NCBI GenBank assembly: GCA_023954745.1
Contig: JAGSHC010000008.1
Coordinates: 1-57,576 of the forward strand
Direction: 5' to 3'
DNA: 57,576 nt
DNA from: Deltaproteobacteria bacterium
Lineage (GTDB): Bacteria > Myxococcota_A > UBA796 > UBA9615
The notes under the pieces were generated by a model. The model was given only the letters and a program-made list of their open reading frames with translations, ran no database searches and was not told the origin of the DNA. The translations under genes and the position numbers were made by a program. Positions 17,349 to 25,519 of the stretch are shown here, one piece after another. The number at the start of each line of letters is the position of its first letter. The first letter of the stretch is position 1.

Positions 17349-17370
17349 CCCCGCGGCCGATGCCGCGGGG
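17349..17370 (-). other. Intra-operon stem-loop between binding-protein and permease genes
   Basis: A perfect nine-bp stem (CCCCGCGGC / GCCGCGGGG) with a four-base loop lies just after the stop of the substrate-binding gene. No T-run follows. Similar hairpins in ABC importer operons protect the upstream binding-protein mRNA and partially end transcription, giving more binding protein than permease; that role is inferred here. Confidence 0.55.
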
Positions 17371-17383
17371 AAGGTCTACGTGG

Positions 17384-18916
17384 CTATTCGTCCTTCAGGG
17401 ACCAGTCGGGGAACTGGGTGAAGTAGTAGAACGCCTGGAGGTGGGCCCCCTGGATGTCCCAGGAGATGGCCGAGAAGTTCCGCAGGCTCCACAGGAAAAG
17501 GTAGGGGGCGGTGTCCGCGAGGCGTCGGTGAATTTCCTTCATGTACGCCTGCTGCTCCGACGGGTCCTGAGACTCGTAAGCGCCGGTGAGGAGCTGGTTG
17601 GTGCGGTCGTCGCCGTAGCCGACGAAGTTGCGCACGCCGCCCGTGGCGAAGAGCTGCCCGATGTCTTCATTGACGTCGAAGGACCAGACACCCATCACGA
17701 GGTCGAAGTCCTTCTTCTCCATGATGCGCTCTTCCCAGGACTCACCACCGATGGCGGCCGGGTTCGAGACGTTGATGCCGAACTTCTTGAGCTGACCCAC
17801 GATGTTCGTGGCGACCGTCTGCCCCTGCTCGCCGAGCGCTTCGTCGTAGAAGAAGCGCAGGTCGACGGTGTTGCCCTTGTTCGTCCAGTCGGCACCGGTC
17901 TTGGTGTACCCGGCTTCCTCCATCAGGGCCGTAGCCTTGCTCAGTTCCTGGCTGGGGACCGCGACATCGTGGTTGTAGTAGCGGGAGCTGAGGGTGAAGG
18001 GCCCGGAGATGAGCTCGCCTTCACCAATGAGGTCGAGAGCCTGCTGCCGGTCGATGGCGAGGCTCATGGCCAGGCGCACCTTCGCGTCGGCGAGGTGGGT
18101 GTTCTGCTGGTTGAACCCAGTGAACCACCAGCTCTTGGACGGGTAGGGCTTGAGGGTGCAGCACTGGTCGGCGTCGAGCTCAGCGCGCTGCTGCGGCTCC
18201 ACCTCGATCATCGCGTGGCCATACTCATAGGACATCAACTCGGCCTGGGTGCGCTTCTCGGGCACCTCCTGGCAGCGAACCTCGTCGAGCTTCGGTGCCC
18301 GCGAGCCGGCGTCGTTGCGCTTGAGAATCCAGTTCTTGTGGTCCTTCTCGGCGACGGCGAAGGGGCCGGCGGTGACCGGCTTGGTCCGGTAGCTGTGGTT
18401 GTAGGCAACCTCAGTGCTCTTGAAGAAGTGCTTCGGCAGAATCTTCAGGTAGAGCTGGCTCGAGGGCGGCTCGCGGTAGGTGCGTCCAAAGGTGAGCACC
18501 ACCGTCTTCGGGTCCGGCGCTTCGGCCTTCGAGATGAAGTCCCAGCGGTTGCGGTCCAGAGAGCGCGAGGACGGGTTCTTGTAGGTCTGAAGCGTGAAGA
18601 CGACGTCGTCGGCAGTCACCGGCTTGCCGTCACTCCACTTCATGTCCTTCAGCTTGATGGTCATGATGGTGCCGGAGTTGTCCAGCTCCGCGCTTTCCGC
18701 GAGGACGGGCTGGGGCTGATCCGCGTAGTTGGGGGCCCAGAGGGCGACGTGAATCAGCTCATTGAGCCGCACGTCGGACATGCTGCGCTCGTGCACAGGG
18801 TTCGCGGAGAGGCCCATTTCGTCTTCGTAGAAGATGAAGGCTTTCCCAGCGTGCGCGGTTGGCGCATAGGCGCCGAGGAGCAGCAGGGCGAGAGCGGCGG
18901 CAGCGTATCGGGTCAT
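17384..18916 (-). CDS. Peptide ABC transporter substrate-binding protein (SBP family 5)
   Basis: The 510-residue protein captures the imported ligand in the periplasm. It starts MTRYAAAALALLLLGAYAPT with a signal peptide cleaved near AHA-G. The family 5 signature region is visible (DMKWSDGKPVTADDVVFTLQ), as are other family elements such as KVRLAMSLAIDRQQALDLI and LMEEAGYTKTGADW. There is no lipobox, so it is probably soluble in the periplasm. The ATG at 18916 is preceded by AGAGGAAG; an extension to 18976 would overlap the upstream lipoprotein gene. Its substrate cannot be read from sequence, as this family binds peptides, nickel chelates, opines and others. Confidence 0.9.
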   Translation of the reverse strand: MTRYAAAALALLLLGAYAPTAHAGKAFIFYEDEMGLSANPVHERSMSDVRLNELIHVALWAPNYADQPQPVLAESAELDNSGTIMTIKLKDMKWSDGKPVTADDVVFTLQTYKNPSSRSLDRNRWDFISKAEAPDPKTVVLTFGRTYREPPSSQLYLKILPKHFFKSTEVAYNHSYRTKPVTAGPFAVAEKDHKNWILKRNDAGSRAPKLDEVRCQEVPEKRTQAELMSYEYGHAMIEVEPQQRAELDADQCCTLKPYPSKSWWFTGFNQQNTHLADAKVRLAMSLAIDRQQALDLIGEGELISGPFTLSSRYYNHDVAVPSQELSKATALMEEAGYTKTGADWTNKGNTVDLRFFYDEALGEQGQTVATNIVGQLKKFGINVSNPAAIGGESWEERIMEKKDFDLVMGVWSFDVNEDIGQLFATGGVRNFVGYGDDRTNQLLTGAYESQDPSEQQAYMKEIHRRLADTAPYLFLWSLRNFSAISWDIQGAHLQAFYYFTQFPDWSLKDE

Positions 18917-18942
18917 CAGGCTTCCTCTAGTGATTCTGTCGG

Positions 18943-20640
18943 TCACCGCACGGCGCCAGCGCGCGCGGGGTTCCACGCGCTGTCGAGCGCCGCGAGGCCC
19001 TCCCGAACTGGAATCAGCTCGGAATAGACCTCCGTCAGGGGTCGGATGTAGTCGTTGGCGTAGTAAGGACGCTTCGTGTCCAGGTTGGCTCGGGCCAGCT
19101 CCATCAAGAGCGTGGGATCGTTCCGGAAGGAAATGCGTGCGTTGCGCAGCTGCTGATTGGGAGGAGTCGGGTTCTTGTCCATCGCCGACTCCAGCAGGCT
19201 TCTCGCCGAGACCCCGGCCGTCTCCATGTCGGAGCCAGCCTTCTCGTCGAGTCGGACGTCCATCGCGCGCTGCAGGTCCGTGGCTCCGTCGAGGAGCAAA
19301 CGGCCGAGGAAGCGCTCAGACAATCCCATGCCCTGATCCATGTTGTGACCCTCCGGCCCAGTCCCTCGGATCTTCTCCCTCAGGGTGGCCTTCAGTTCGT
19401 TCGACAGACCGACGAACGCATCAAGGTCAGAAAGTTTCGCGGCGGCGGAGCTCGACAGGCCCGGAAACGCCTTGCCCAGACGGATCAGGGAGGCAGGCTG
19501 GCCCGTGCCGGAAAGATCGGCGAGGCGGTCCGCCGGGCTCAACCAACCGCTGAACACGACGTACGCGAGACCGTCCTCGATGGACGGGGCCTCGGTGGGG
19601 ATCGTGGCGGCGCGCCCGAGGAGGATGTCCGCCTCGGCGACGAGCATTCCGAGGTCGCCGGCGCCAGCGGTCGCGCGGTGCGCGGCGAGGCCATTCCATC
19701 GAGCCAGGGTCCGCAAGTAGGTGGAATCGAAGTGGAACAGCGCCACCTCGAGCTTTTCGCCAGACTCCTGCGACTGCTCGAGCTTCTCGAGCATGTCCGC
19801 GATGTTGTCCTTCACGGGGCGGAGGTTCGCGGTGGCGCCGTCGTAGTCGCCTCGGGCGACCGCTTGCATCACCACGAGGCGGAGCGCGTAGGACGCAGTC
19901 GCCTCGGAGGTGGGCAGCTCTCCCAGAGTGGCATCCGCAGGGGCGTACTCCTTCGCGCTTCCCCACATGCGGGAGATCAGCGGATCGGAGCCCCAGCCGG
20001 CGCTGATGGTCTTCGCCAGATGCGCGAGGAGCGGGTCGGCCGCGGCGTTGCCCGCGTACGCCCCCAGGAGTTCCTTGCCCTTCGCCTCGTCACCGGAGCG
20101 GAGCAAGTTGAGACCCTCGAAGTAGTCCTGATGCACGCTGGCGAGGACATCCTCGGGCCGGTCCCGGCGGTGTGCGTAGAACTGCCGCCGAGCGACCCGG
20201 TCAATCTCCGCTCCCTGAGCCAGGGTGGTCCCCTTCTCGAGGTGCGTACGCGCCAGACCCACGCAAGGGAAGCCATCTGCCGCCCGGTCTGCGTAGCTCT
20301 TGGCCGACGGGGTGCATGCCTTGCCGAAGGCATTCACCGCCGTGCGCAAGTCGTTGTGATAGAGGTCGAGCCAGGCATTGCCCACGACCCCTTGCTTCTC
20401 CATGGGAGCCAGGAGCTCGGGTCGCTCGGCGACCTTGAACATCCAGCTCTCGGAGATGCCATCTCCTCCGGAGTTCTCGACACCGGGAGTGGACGTGCCT
20501 GCACTCGAGTCGTCGTCGCCCCCCCCACAGGAGGCGACGAGCAACGCGCACGACACGACGAGCAGCGCACCGACTCCCCACACGGGGGAACGGTGCAACA
20601 TGACTCGAGGCACGGAGATCTGCTGCTGCCGACGGCTCAC
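18943..20640 (-). CDS. Large TPR-like lipoprotein
   Basis: The 565-residue protein begins at a GTG at 20640 with GGGGAGG upstream; an ATG at 20601 is an alternative. A lipoprotein signal ends in LLVASC (Cys38), followed by Gly and several Asp, which may favour a particular membrane through sorting. The remainder is almost entirely helical, with repeat-like segments of paired helices (AVNAFGKACTPSAKSYADRA, YFEGLNLLRSGDEAKGKELL, YDGATANLRPVKDNIADMLE), suggesting a TPR or related solenoid. No family is recognised. It lies six bases behind the 414-aa membrane protein gene and 26 bases before the peptide-binding gene, so it links the two gene groups transcriptionally. Confidence 0.75.
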   Translation of the reverse strand: MSRRQQQISVPRVMLHRSPVWGVGALLVVSCALLVASCGGGDDDSSAGTSTPGVENSGGDGISESWMFKVAERPELLAPMEKQGVVGNAWLDLYHNDLRTAVNAFGKACTPSAKSYADRAADGFPCVGLARTHLEKGTTLAQGAEIDRVARRQFYAHRRDRPEDVLASVHQDYFEGLNLLRSGDEAKGKELLGAYAGNAAADPLLAHLAKTISAGWGSDPLISRMWGSAKEYAPADATLGELPTSEATASYALRLVVMQAVARGDYDGATANLRPVKDNIADMLEKLEQSQESGEKLEVALFHFDSTYLRTLARWNGLAAHRATAGAGDLGMLVAEADILLGRAATIPTEAPSIEDGLAYVVFSGWLSPADRLADLSGTGQPASLIRLGKAFPGLSSSAAAKLSDLDAFVGLSNELKATLREKIRGTGPEGHNMDQGMGLSERFLGRLLLDGATDLQRAMDVRLDEKAGSDMETAGVSARSLLESAMDKNPTPPNQQLRNARISFRNDPTLLMELARANLDTKRPYYANDYIRPLTEVYSELIPVREGLAALDSAWNPARAGAVR

Positions 20641-20646
20641 CGGGGC

Positions 20647-21891
20647 TCAGCCTCCCCGACGGGCTTCGAGGTCGGCCAGTTCGCGCTCAGCCTTCTGCAA
20701 AGCGTTCTGATTGCCGATTCCACCCGCGTAGTTCTTGTACTCGTTCCAGGCCTGGATGGCCGAGTTCAGCTTGCCCTCGTCACCCATACCGGAGTTCGAC
20801 TTCGCGTTGTCGTCGTAGAGCTTGGTCCGGCAACGGGCCTTGATCTCGTAGGCGAGCAGCAGGCGCGACGTCTTCGACCTGGGGTTCATGTCGTAGGAGT
20901 TGCCGACGGTCTTGTCGACCGAGTCGATGGCGCCAGCGAGGTCGCCGTTGCGCATCTGGCACTTCGCCCGCTCGAGGTTGTACTCCGGGTGGTACTTGTT
21001 CCCCGACTTCTCCATGATCTTGCCGGTCGCCGAGCAGTGGGCCTTGTAGTCCCGCTTTGCCTCAGCGTTGGCCATGACAGCCGCCCACGCGATCGTGTAG
21101 TTCGGGTGATCCGCCGGGATTCCCTGGAGGTGACCCAACTCGCCGGCGGTGAGTCCACCGCCACCAGCCTTGCCACCGAGGGCCGCAAGAGTCGCCTTTT
21201 CGTAGTCGAGGTTCGTGACCTCAGCGGGCGCCGCCTCGGGCTCGGGCTCGGGCTCGGGTTCCGGCGCCGGCTCCGGCTCCGGCTCCGGCTCCGCCGCAGC
21301 GGTCTCGGGCTCCGCTTCGGGCTCCGGCTCGGGCTCCGGCTCAGGCTCAGGCTCGGGCTCAGGGTCAGGCTCACGGGCCGACGCCGAGTTATCGATGATC
21401 TGGCCTTCCTGGTAGCCGCTGCTGTTCGACGACGACGTGCTCGCAGAGACCGTCGGAGTCGGGCGCGGATTGCTGCTGCCCGTGTTTCGGGGCGCCGGCG
21501 AGGGGGACGGGGTGGGCTTCGGCGTGGCCGCAGCGCTCCCGGTGTCCGTTCCGCCGAGGTCGCCGAAGTCGAAGCTGCTGCCGAGGTCGAGCTCGCCAGA
21601 GGCATCCGCCGCGCCGTCAGCCGGAGCGTCCGTCGGGTTCTCGGCTTCCTGGCCAGCGAGGTCACTGACCTCCCCTTCGCCAGTGCCTTCTCCGTCGCCG
21701 CCGCCGGTGAGGAACTTGATGGCTACAAACACGACCACGATGGCTACCAGAGCGGCGATCGCGGCGAAGATCAGGGGGCCTTTGCCACCCTCTTCGTCGT
21801 CATCGTCGTCGTCGCCTTCGTCGTCGCCGTAGTCGTCGTCTTCCTCTTCGTACTCGTCGTCGTCGTAGTACTCGTCGTCTTCATCGATCAT
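20647..21891 (-). CDS. Single-pass membrane protein with acidic N-terminus, Glu-Pro linker and helical C-terminal domain
   Basis: The 414-residue protein has three visible parts. Residues 1-36 are an extremely acidic Asp/Glu/Tyr tail. Residues 39-61 form one membrane helix ([20 protein letters not shown]). Residues 62-230 are low-complexity, first Gly/Asp/Ser/Thr/Pro-rich and then a Glu-Pro repeat at residues 174-222. The C-terminal 180 residues are ordered, helical and TPR-like ([20 protein letters not shown]). By the acidic-inside arrangement the orientation is not certain, but a periplasmic EP rod is plausible, as in TonB-like spanning proteins. It sits between the two transthyretin-like lipoproteins and the TPR-like lipoprotein. 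No family is recognised. Confidence 0.75.
   Translation of the reverse strand: MIDEDDEYYDDDEYEEEDDDYGDDEGDDDDDDEEGGKGPLIFAAIAALVAIVVVFVAIKFLTGGGDGEGTGEGEVSDLAGQEAENPTDAPADGAADASGELDLGSSFDFGDLGGTDTGSAAATPKPTPSPSPAPRNTGSSNPRPTPTVSASTSSSNSSGYQEGQIIDNSASAREPDPEPEPEPEPEPEPEPEAEPETAAAEPEPEPEPAPEPEPEPEPEAAPAEVTNLDYEKATLAALGGKAGGGGLTAGELGHLQGIPADHPNYTIAWAAVMANAEAKRDYKAHCSATGKIMEKSGNKYHPEYNLERAKCQMRNGDLAGAIDSVDKTVGNSYDMNPRSKTSRLLLAYEIKARCRTKLYDDNAKSNSGMGDEGKLNSAIQAWNEYKNYAGGIGNQNALQKAERELADLEARRGG
21226..21372. repeat. Hexanucleotide-type repeat encoding Glu-Pro array
   Basis: A degenerate tandem repeat of GGCTCC/GGCTCG/GGCTCA six-mers (plus strand) encodes residues 174-222 of the membrane protein, mainly Glu-Pro dipeptides interrupted by an Ala-rich break. 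Such repeats vary readily in length between strains, changing the reach of the linker. Confidence 0.8.
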
Positions 21892-21944
21892 TCGTGCGTC
21901 CTCGCAGGCACGGGCAGGCCCATATCAAGCATCGCTGGTCTGAA

Positions 21945-22475
21945 CTAGTTGCCGCGCCGAATGGCGCCAGACTGAATGGCCTTCTCGTCGATGAGAATGA
22001 CCCCGGAGTCATCAACGACGTCCGCGCCCTTCTGCTCGAGCTGGACGGCCAATTCAATGCCGCCCTTCTCGTAGGAGAAGGGTCCCTTGTAGATGTAGTA
22101 ACCAGGCACCTGAATCTGGATCTCGTACTTCCAGTTCCGCAGGAGCGAGTACTCCTGGAACGTCTGGCTGGACGAGAGAGAAGCGATCTCGAAGAAGCCG
22201 GTGTCATTCGTCAGGGCGACGCCGGTCATGTTCGTGGGATCTTCGGGCTGCTCGTCGGCGCCCTTCTTCTCGGGGTCGACGCTGGTCGGGTTGATCTTCA
22301 CCGACGCCTGCGCGACGGGTCGCTCTTCGCCGTCCTTGATGGTCGTGATCCGGCCTGTGATCAGGTCCGAGGATCGGCCCTTGTCGCAACTGGCGGAGAA
22401 CACCAGGGACAGGGTGAGGAGGACCAGAAGGGTCAGGCGGTATGGGGTGGCGCGGCGCTCAAGTCGGGTGGGCAT
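21945..22475 (-). CDS. Transthyretin-like (carboxypeptidase-regulatory-like) lipoprotein, paralogue 2
   Basis: The 176-residue lipoprotein starts MPTRLERRATPYRLTLLVLL behind GGAGGAGG, with lipidation at Cys30 (FSASC). The mature part looks like a beta-sandwich of the carboxypeptidase-regulatory/CNA-B type: ITGRITTIKDGEERPVAQAS, TNDTGFFEIASLSSS, YEIQIQVPGYYIYKGPFSYE. It shares layout and several motifs with the neighbouring lipoprotein at 22638-23132: an I-S/T-G-R/Q-I start, a G-x-F-E-I/V-x-S-L turn, a GYYI motif and a C-terminal RGAVRK/SGAIRR-like end. The two are clearly paralogues. It is likely an envelope-anchored binding or structural module. Confidence 0.75.
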   Translation of the reverse strand: MPTRLERRATPYRLTLLVLLTLSLVFSASCDKGRSSDLITGRITTIKDGEERPVAQASVKINPTSVDPEKKGADEQPEDPTNMTGVALTNDTGFFEIASLSSSQTFQEYSLLRNWKYEIQIQVPGYYIYKGPFSYEKGGIELAVQLEQKGADVVDDSGVILIDEKAIQSGAIRRGN

Positions 22476-22599
22476 CTGCCTCCTCCGGATTTCCAGTGTC
22501 TTGTTCTTCGGGGACGGGTGGGCATCCACAGCGTGGGCCCCACAGAGGGCTGAAATGCTTGCTGCTGTTGGCACTCAAACCCTCCTCATCCGGCTCGCG

Positions 22600-22626
22600 A
22601 CCATAACACAGCCGCAGCCTGTCTAA
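22600..22626 (-). promoter_or_regulatory. Possible promoter with extended -10 before paralogue 2
   Basis: In the 162-base gap between the two paralogous lipoprotein genes the minus strand carries TGTTATGGT (an extended -10 with TATGGT at 22600-22605) and an imperfect -35 (TTAGAC at 22621-22626). The -35 spacing is short at 15 bases. It could start a separate transcript for the 176-aa lipoprotein and downstream genes. Confidence 0.3.
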
Positions 22627-22637
22627 TTGGGACCCGG

Positions 22638-23132
22638 TTACTCTTTCCGGACCGCCCCACGTTCGAGTTTCTTCTCGTTGTCCTTTACGCCCCCAGACGT
22701 ATCCAAAACGTCCATGGGCTTCTCTTCGATGGCGACCTCGACCCAGGCCTGCCCGCCGGTGTACGCGAACTCTGCCTGAGTGATGTAATAGCCCGCTACT
22801 TCGACCTCGACCACGTACGTCCATCCCTTGAGGATGGGGTACTCGGCGTGCGTCTCGGCTGACGTCAGAGAGCCAACCTCGAACTGGCCGCTCCCCCTCG
22901 TGAGGGTGACTCCACGAAGGTTCTGGACAGCTTCGTACTCGAAGGGTTCCGCCTTCTTGCTCGGATCTTTGGGCCACACCCGAACCTGGGCCTCGGAAAT
23001 GGGCTGACTCTGACCGTCGCGGGTGACCGAGATCTGGCCGGAGATGGAGCGCGACGCGCTTCCCTTCGGACATCCCGCCAGTCCGAGCACGATCAGCAGC
23101 GCCAGCGCCGCGGCGACTCCGTACTTCCTCAT
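22638..23132 (-). CDS. Transthyretin-like lipoprotein, paralogue 1, coupled to AAA+ ATPase
   Basis: The 164-residue lipoprotein starts MRKYGVAAALALLIVLGLAG and is lipidated at Cys21 (LAGC). A beta-sandwich region follows (SISGQISVTRDGQSQPISEA, GSGQFEVGSLTSAE, YVVEVEVAGYYITQAEFAY). Pairing with the 176-aa paralogue is supported by shared GYYI and G-x-F-E-V-x-S-L motifs. The ATG overlaps the stop of the AAA+ ATPase gene by four bases, so the two are translationally coupled and probably act together, although one is cytoplasmic and the other envelope-anchored. TssJ, the outer-membrane lipoprotein of type VI secretion, also has a transthyretin fold; similarity of role is a hypothesis only. Confidence 0.8.
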   Translation of the reverse strand: MRKYGVAAALALLIVLGLAGCPKGSASRSISGQISVTRDGQSQPISEAQVRVWPKDPSKKAEPFEYEAVQNLRGVTLTRGSGQFEVGSLTSAETHAEYPILKGWTYVVEVEVAGYYITQAEFAYTGGQAWVEVAIEEKPMDVLDTSGGVKDNEKKLERGAVRKE

Positions 23133-25477
23133 CGCCTCTCCTCTCGACGCTTGAGCTTCGGATCCTCGACGAGGTGTCGAAGTTCGCTCCACCACCGGCC
23201 GAAGTCTCTCTCGGTCGTCTCTCGCTCGAGGTTCTGGTACTCGCGGAGCACCCCCCGAAGGATGTGCACCATCCGGATTTCCCCGTGGTCGGACGAGGCG
23301 CCCAGGAACGCGGCCCGGAGGATCGAGTTCTTGATGTTGCCGCCCGTGAACTTGTAGCGCTCGGCCAGGAAACCGAAGTCCACATCGTCCCCGAGCGGCG
23401 CGTCCTTCGGGAACGCGCGCTGCCAGATCTCCTCCCGGGCCCCGCGGTCGGGGAATGGGAACTCCAGCACGAAGTGGAAGCGACGGGTGAACGCCTCGTC
23501 GATGTTCTGCTTGAGGTTCGAGGAGAGGATCGCGATGCCGCTGTACTCCTCGATGCGCTGGAGTAGGTAGTTGGTCTCGAGGTTGGCGTAGCGGTCGACG
23601 GCGTTCCCGACGCTCGTGCGCGACCCGAAGAGAGCGTCCGCCTCATCGAAGAGCAGCACGGCCTGAGCCTCTTCGGCGCGGTCGAAGATGGCCCCGAGGT
23701 TCTTCTCGGTCTCACCGACCCACTTGCTCACCACAGAGCTGAGGTCGACCTTGAACATGTCGAGCCCGAGTTGCCCCGCGATCACCTCGGCCGCCATGGT
23801 CTTTCCGGTGCCGGACCGACCGAAGAACAGGGCCTTCGCACCCGTCCCCCGCGGGAACTTCTCTTCGAAGCCCCACTGCTCGTACACCTGACCTCGGCGC
23901 TCGACGAACGCGATGAGCTCCGTGAGGTGGTTCTTCTCCCGAATGGGGAGCACGAGGTCGGGCATCTTGAAGCTGGGTTCGACGCGACGGGCCAAGCTGC
24001 CGATGTCCTTGCTGAACTGCGCCTTGGCGCCGGCCACCAGGTCGTCGAAGGCGAGCTCTGGGTCCTCGTCGTGACGGGCCCACGCGAGATCGCGCCCGAA
24101 AGCCACAGCCTGCTGGAACTGATGGCGGTTCATGCGGTAGCGATTGGCGAGGCTCTGGATCTCTTCGCGATCCACGTCCACCGCGATGTCGACGGCATCC
24201 AGCAGCGAAGCGATGACCTCCACCCGCTCCGAGTACGTGGGGTCCGACACGGCCACGGGGGCCGAGTGGCGATTGTCGTCGAGCCACGACGGGGGAGGAG
24301 TGGAGGCTGCTGGCATCACGATGAGCCCGCGATACGTCTGCACACGCCGCCAGACGGCCTCGAGATTTCGCGCGGCTGCAGGCTCCTCGTTCGAGACGTC
24401 GGGGAAGCCGACCACGAGGAGGGCGGCCCCGAAGAGATAGGCGTCCCGGAGGGCCTGGCCGACGTCGCCGAGCATGTGCTCGCCCCCCGACATGAACGCC
24501 CCGATCTCGAGCGCGACCACCGGGCGCTTCAGCGCGCTGCACAGCAGATCGGCCGCAGCGCGGCACGCACGCTGCTCCTTGCCGATGAGGAACACGGTCA
24601 CCTCACGCTTGCTCTCCAGAACCCTGCGGGAGACGGAGGCGAGCTTCGAGCTGAGATCCGCGGGCAACGCGTAGCTGGGCGGCGGATCCGGGACCCCGAG
24701 CCACCGAGCCCGATCGGCGACGGTCTCGCTCATGCGGGGCACACCGAGGAGCCATCCCGCGGTGGCGTCGCTCACGCGCACGTGCCGCTGAGACAAGGGC
24801 TTCATGTCGTCCGCCCGCGCAGCCATCAGCTCGAGCAGGCCCTGCTGAAGAAGGGGGGCGCCCGCCTCGAAGCGAGAGAGCAATGACAGGCGATCCCGGC
24901 TTCCCAGGAGCGGCGCAAGGATGTCGACGATCAGCCCCACGCTCGCGATGCCGCGGGTGAAGTCATCGTGCAGATACGCGTACACGCGGCGATACCGACG
25001 GTCGACCTCGGGGGAGAGCCCGATGAGCAGGACCTCGCGATCGAGAGGACTCAGTCCACACCGAGCGCAGAGCTGGTCGAAGCGGGAGGTCCGGCCCGAT
25101 CGGGACGCCGCAAGCTCCTCGGCCTGGATCCGCCGGGAGAGCACCGCCGCCGCACGGTCGAGAGCGGCGAGAGACTCCGCGGCGTCGGGGTCCTGAAGCC
25201 GCGTTGGCGGCAGCCCGGAGAGTGCGGAGAGGTGCTGCTGAAATTCCTGATCCGTGACGTAGAGATCCTCGAGGGGATCACCGTCCTCGTCGAGCTCGGG
25301 GCTGTCGGGGGCTGGGGCCTTGCTGCCCTTGAGGAGCAGGTAGAGGCGCGCGACCCGCAGGTTCGTGAGCTGGAGGCGGCGCCGCAGACGCTCGAACTCT
25401 TCGGCCTCCGGAACGGCGCCTTGGGCGGAGTTTCCCGCCGGTGGTGCGTCAGCCTTCCTCGCGCCAGCTTTCGTCAA
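23129..25477 (-). CDS. AAA+ ATPase of extracellular contractile injection system type (Afp15/Pvc15-like)
   Basis: The 782-residue protein has a long helical N-terminal region, a degenerate first ATPase-like domain (about residues 290-420) and a canonical C-terminal AAA+ domain. In the latter, Walker A GRSGTGKT is near residue 552, Walker B VLLFDEADALF near 610, sensor 1 LSSNL and an arginine-finger-type FTRRFHF. This layout is that of the AAA+ proteins encoded with phage-tail-like injection systems (antifeeding prophage, Photorhabdus virulence cassettes), thought to assist assembly or cargo handling. The immediately upstream DUF4255 gene strengthens the assignment. The start is a TTG at 25477 with only a weak binding site, so the N-terminus is approximate. 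It overlaps the downstream lipoprotein gene by four bases. Confidence 0.82.
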   Translation of the reverse strand: MTKAGARKADAPPAGNSAQGAVPEAEEFERLRRRLQLTNLRVARLYLLLKGSKAPAPDSPELDEDGDPLEDLYVTDQEFQQHLSALSGLPPTRLQDPDAAESLAALDRAAAVLSRRIQAEELAASRSGRTSRFDQLCARCGLSPLDREVLLIGLSPEVDRRYRRVYAYLHDDFTRGIASVGLIVDILAPLLGSRDRLSLLSRFEAGAPLLQQGLLELMAARADDMKPLSQRHVRVSDATAGWLLGVPRMSETVADRARWLGVPDPPPSYALPADLSSKLASVSRRVLESKREVTVFLIGKEQRACRAAADLLCSALKRPVVALEIGAFMSGGEHMLGDVGQALRDAYLFGAALLVVGFPDVSNEEPAAARNLEAVWRRVQTYRGLIVMPAASTPPPSWLDDNRHSAPVAVSDPTYSERVEVIASLLDAVDIAVDVDREEIQSLANRYRMNRHQFQQAVAFGRDLAWARHDEDPELAFDDLVAGAKAQFSKDIGSLARRVEPSFKMPDLVLPIREKNHLTELIAFVERRGQVYEQWGFEEKFPRGTGAKALFFGRSGTGKTMAAEVIAGQLGLDMFKVDLSSVVSKWVGETEKNLGAIFDRAEEAQAVLLFDEADALFGSRTSVGNAVDRYANLETNYLLQRIEEYSGIAILSSNLKQNIDEAFTRRFHFVLEFPFPDRGAREEIWQRAFPKDAPLGDDVDFGFLAERYKFTGGNIKNSILRAAFLGASSDHGEIRMVHILRGVLREYQNLERETTERDFGRWWSELRHLVEDPKLKRREERR

Positions 25478-25519
25478 ACGTATCCCGCTCTGTCGGACCT
25501 GAGTTTCCCCGAGGTGGGG

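Noticed and set aside
19345-21948. 867-codon plus-strand open frame
   Set aside because: Opposite two genes with signal peptide and membrane helix. Its apparent Leu/Arg/Gly repeats come from the EP-coding repeat read backwards.
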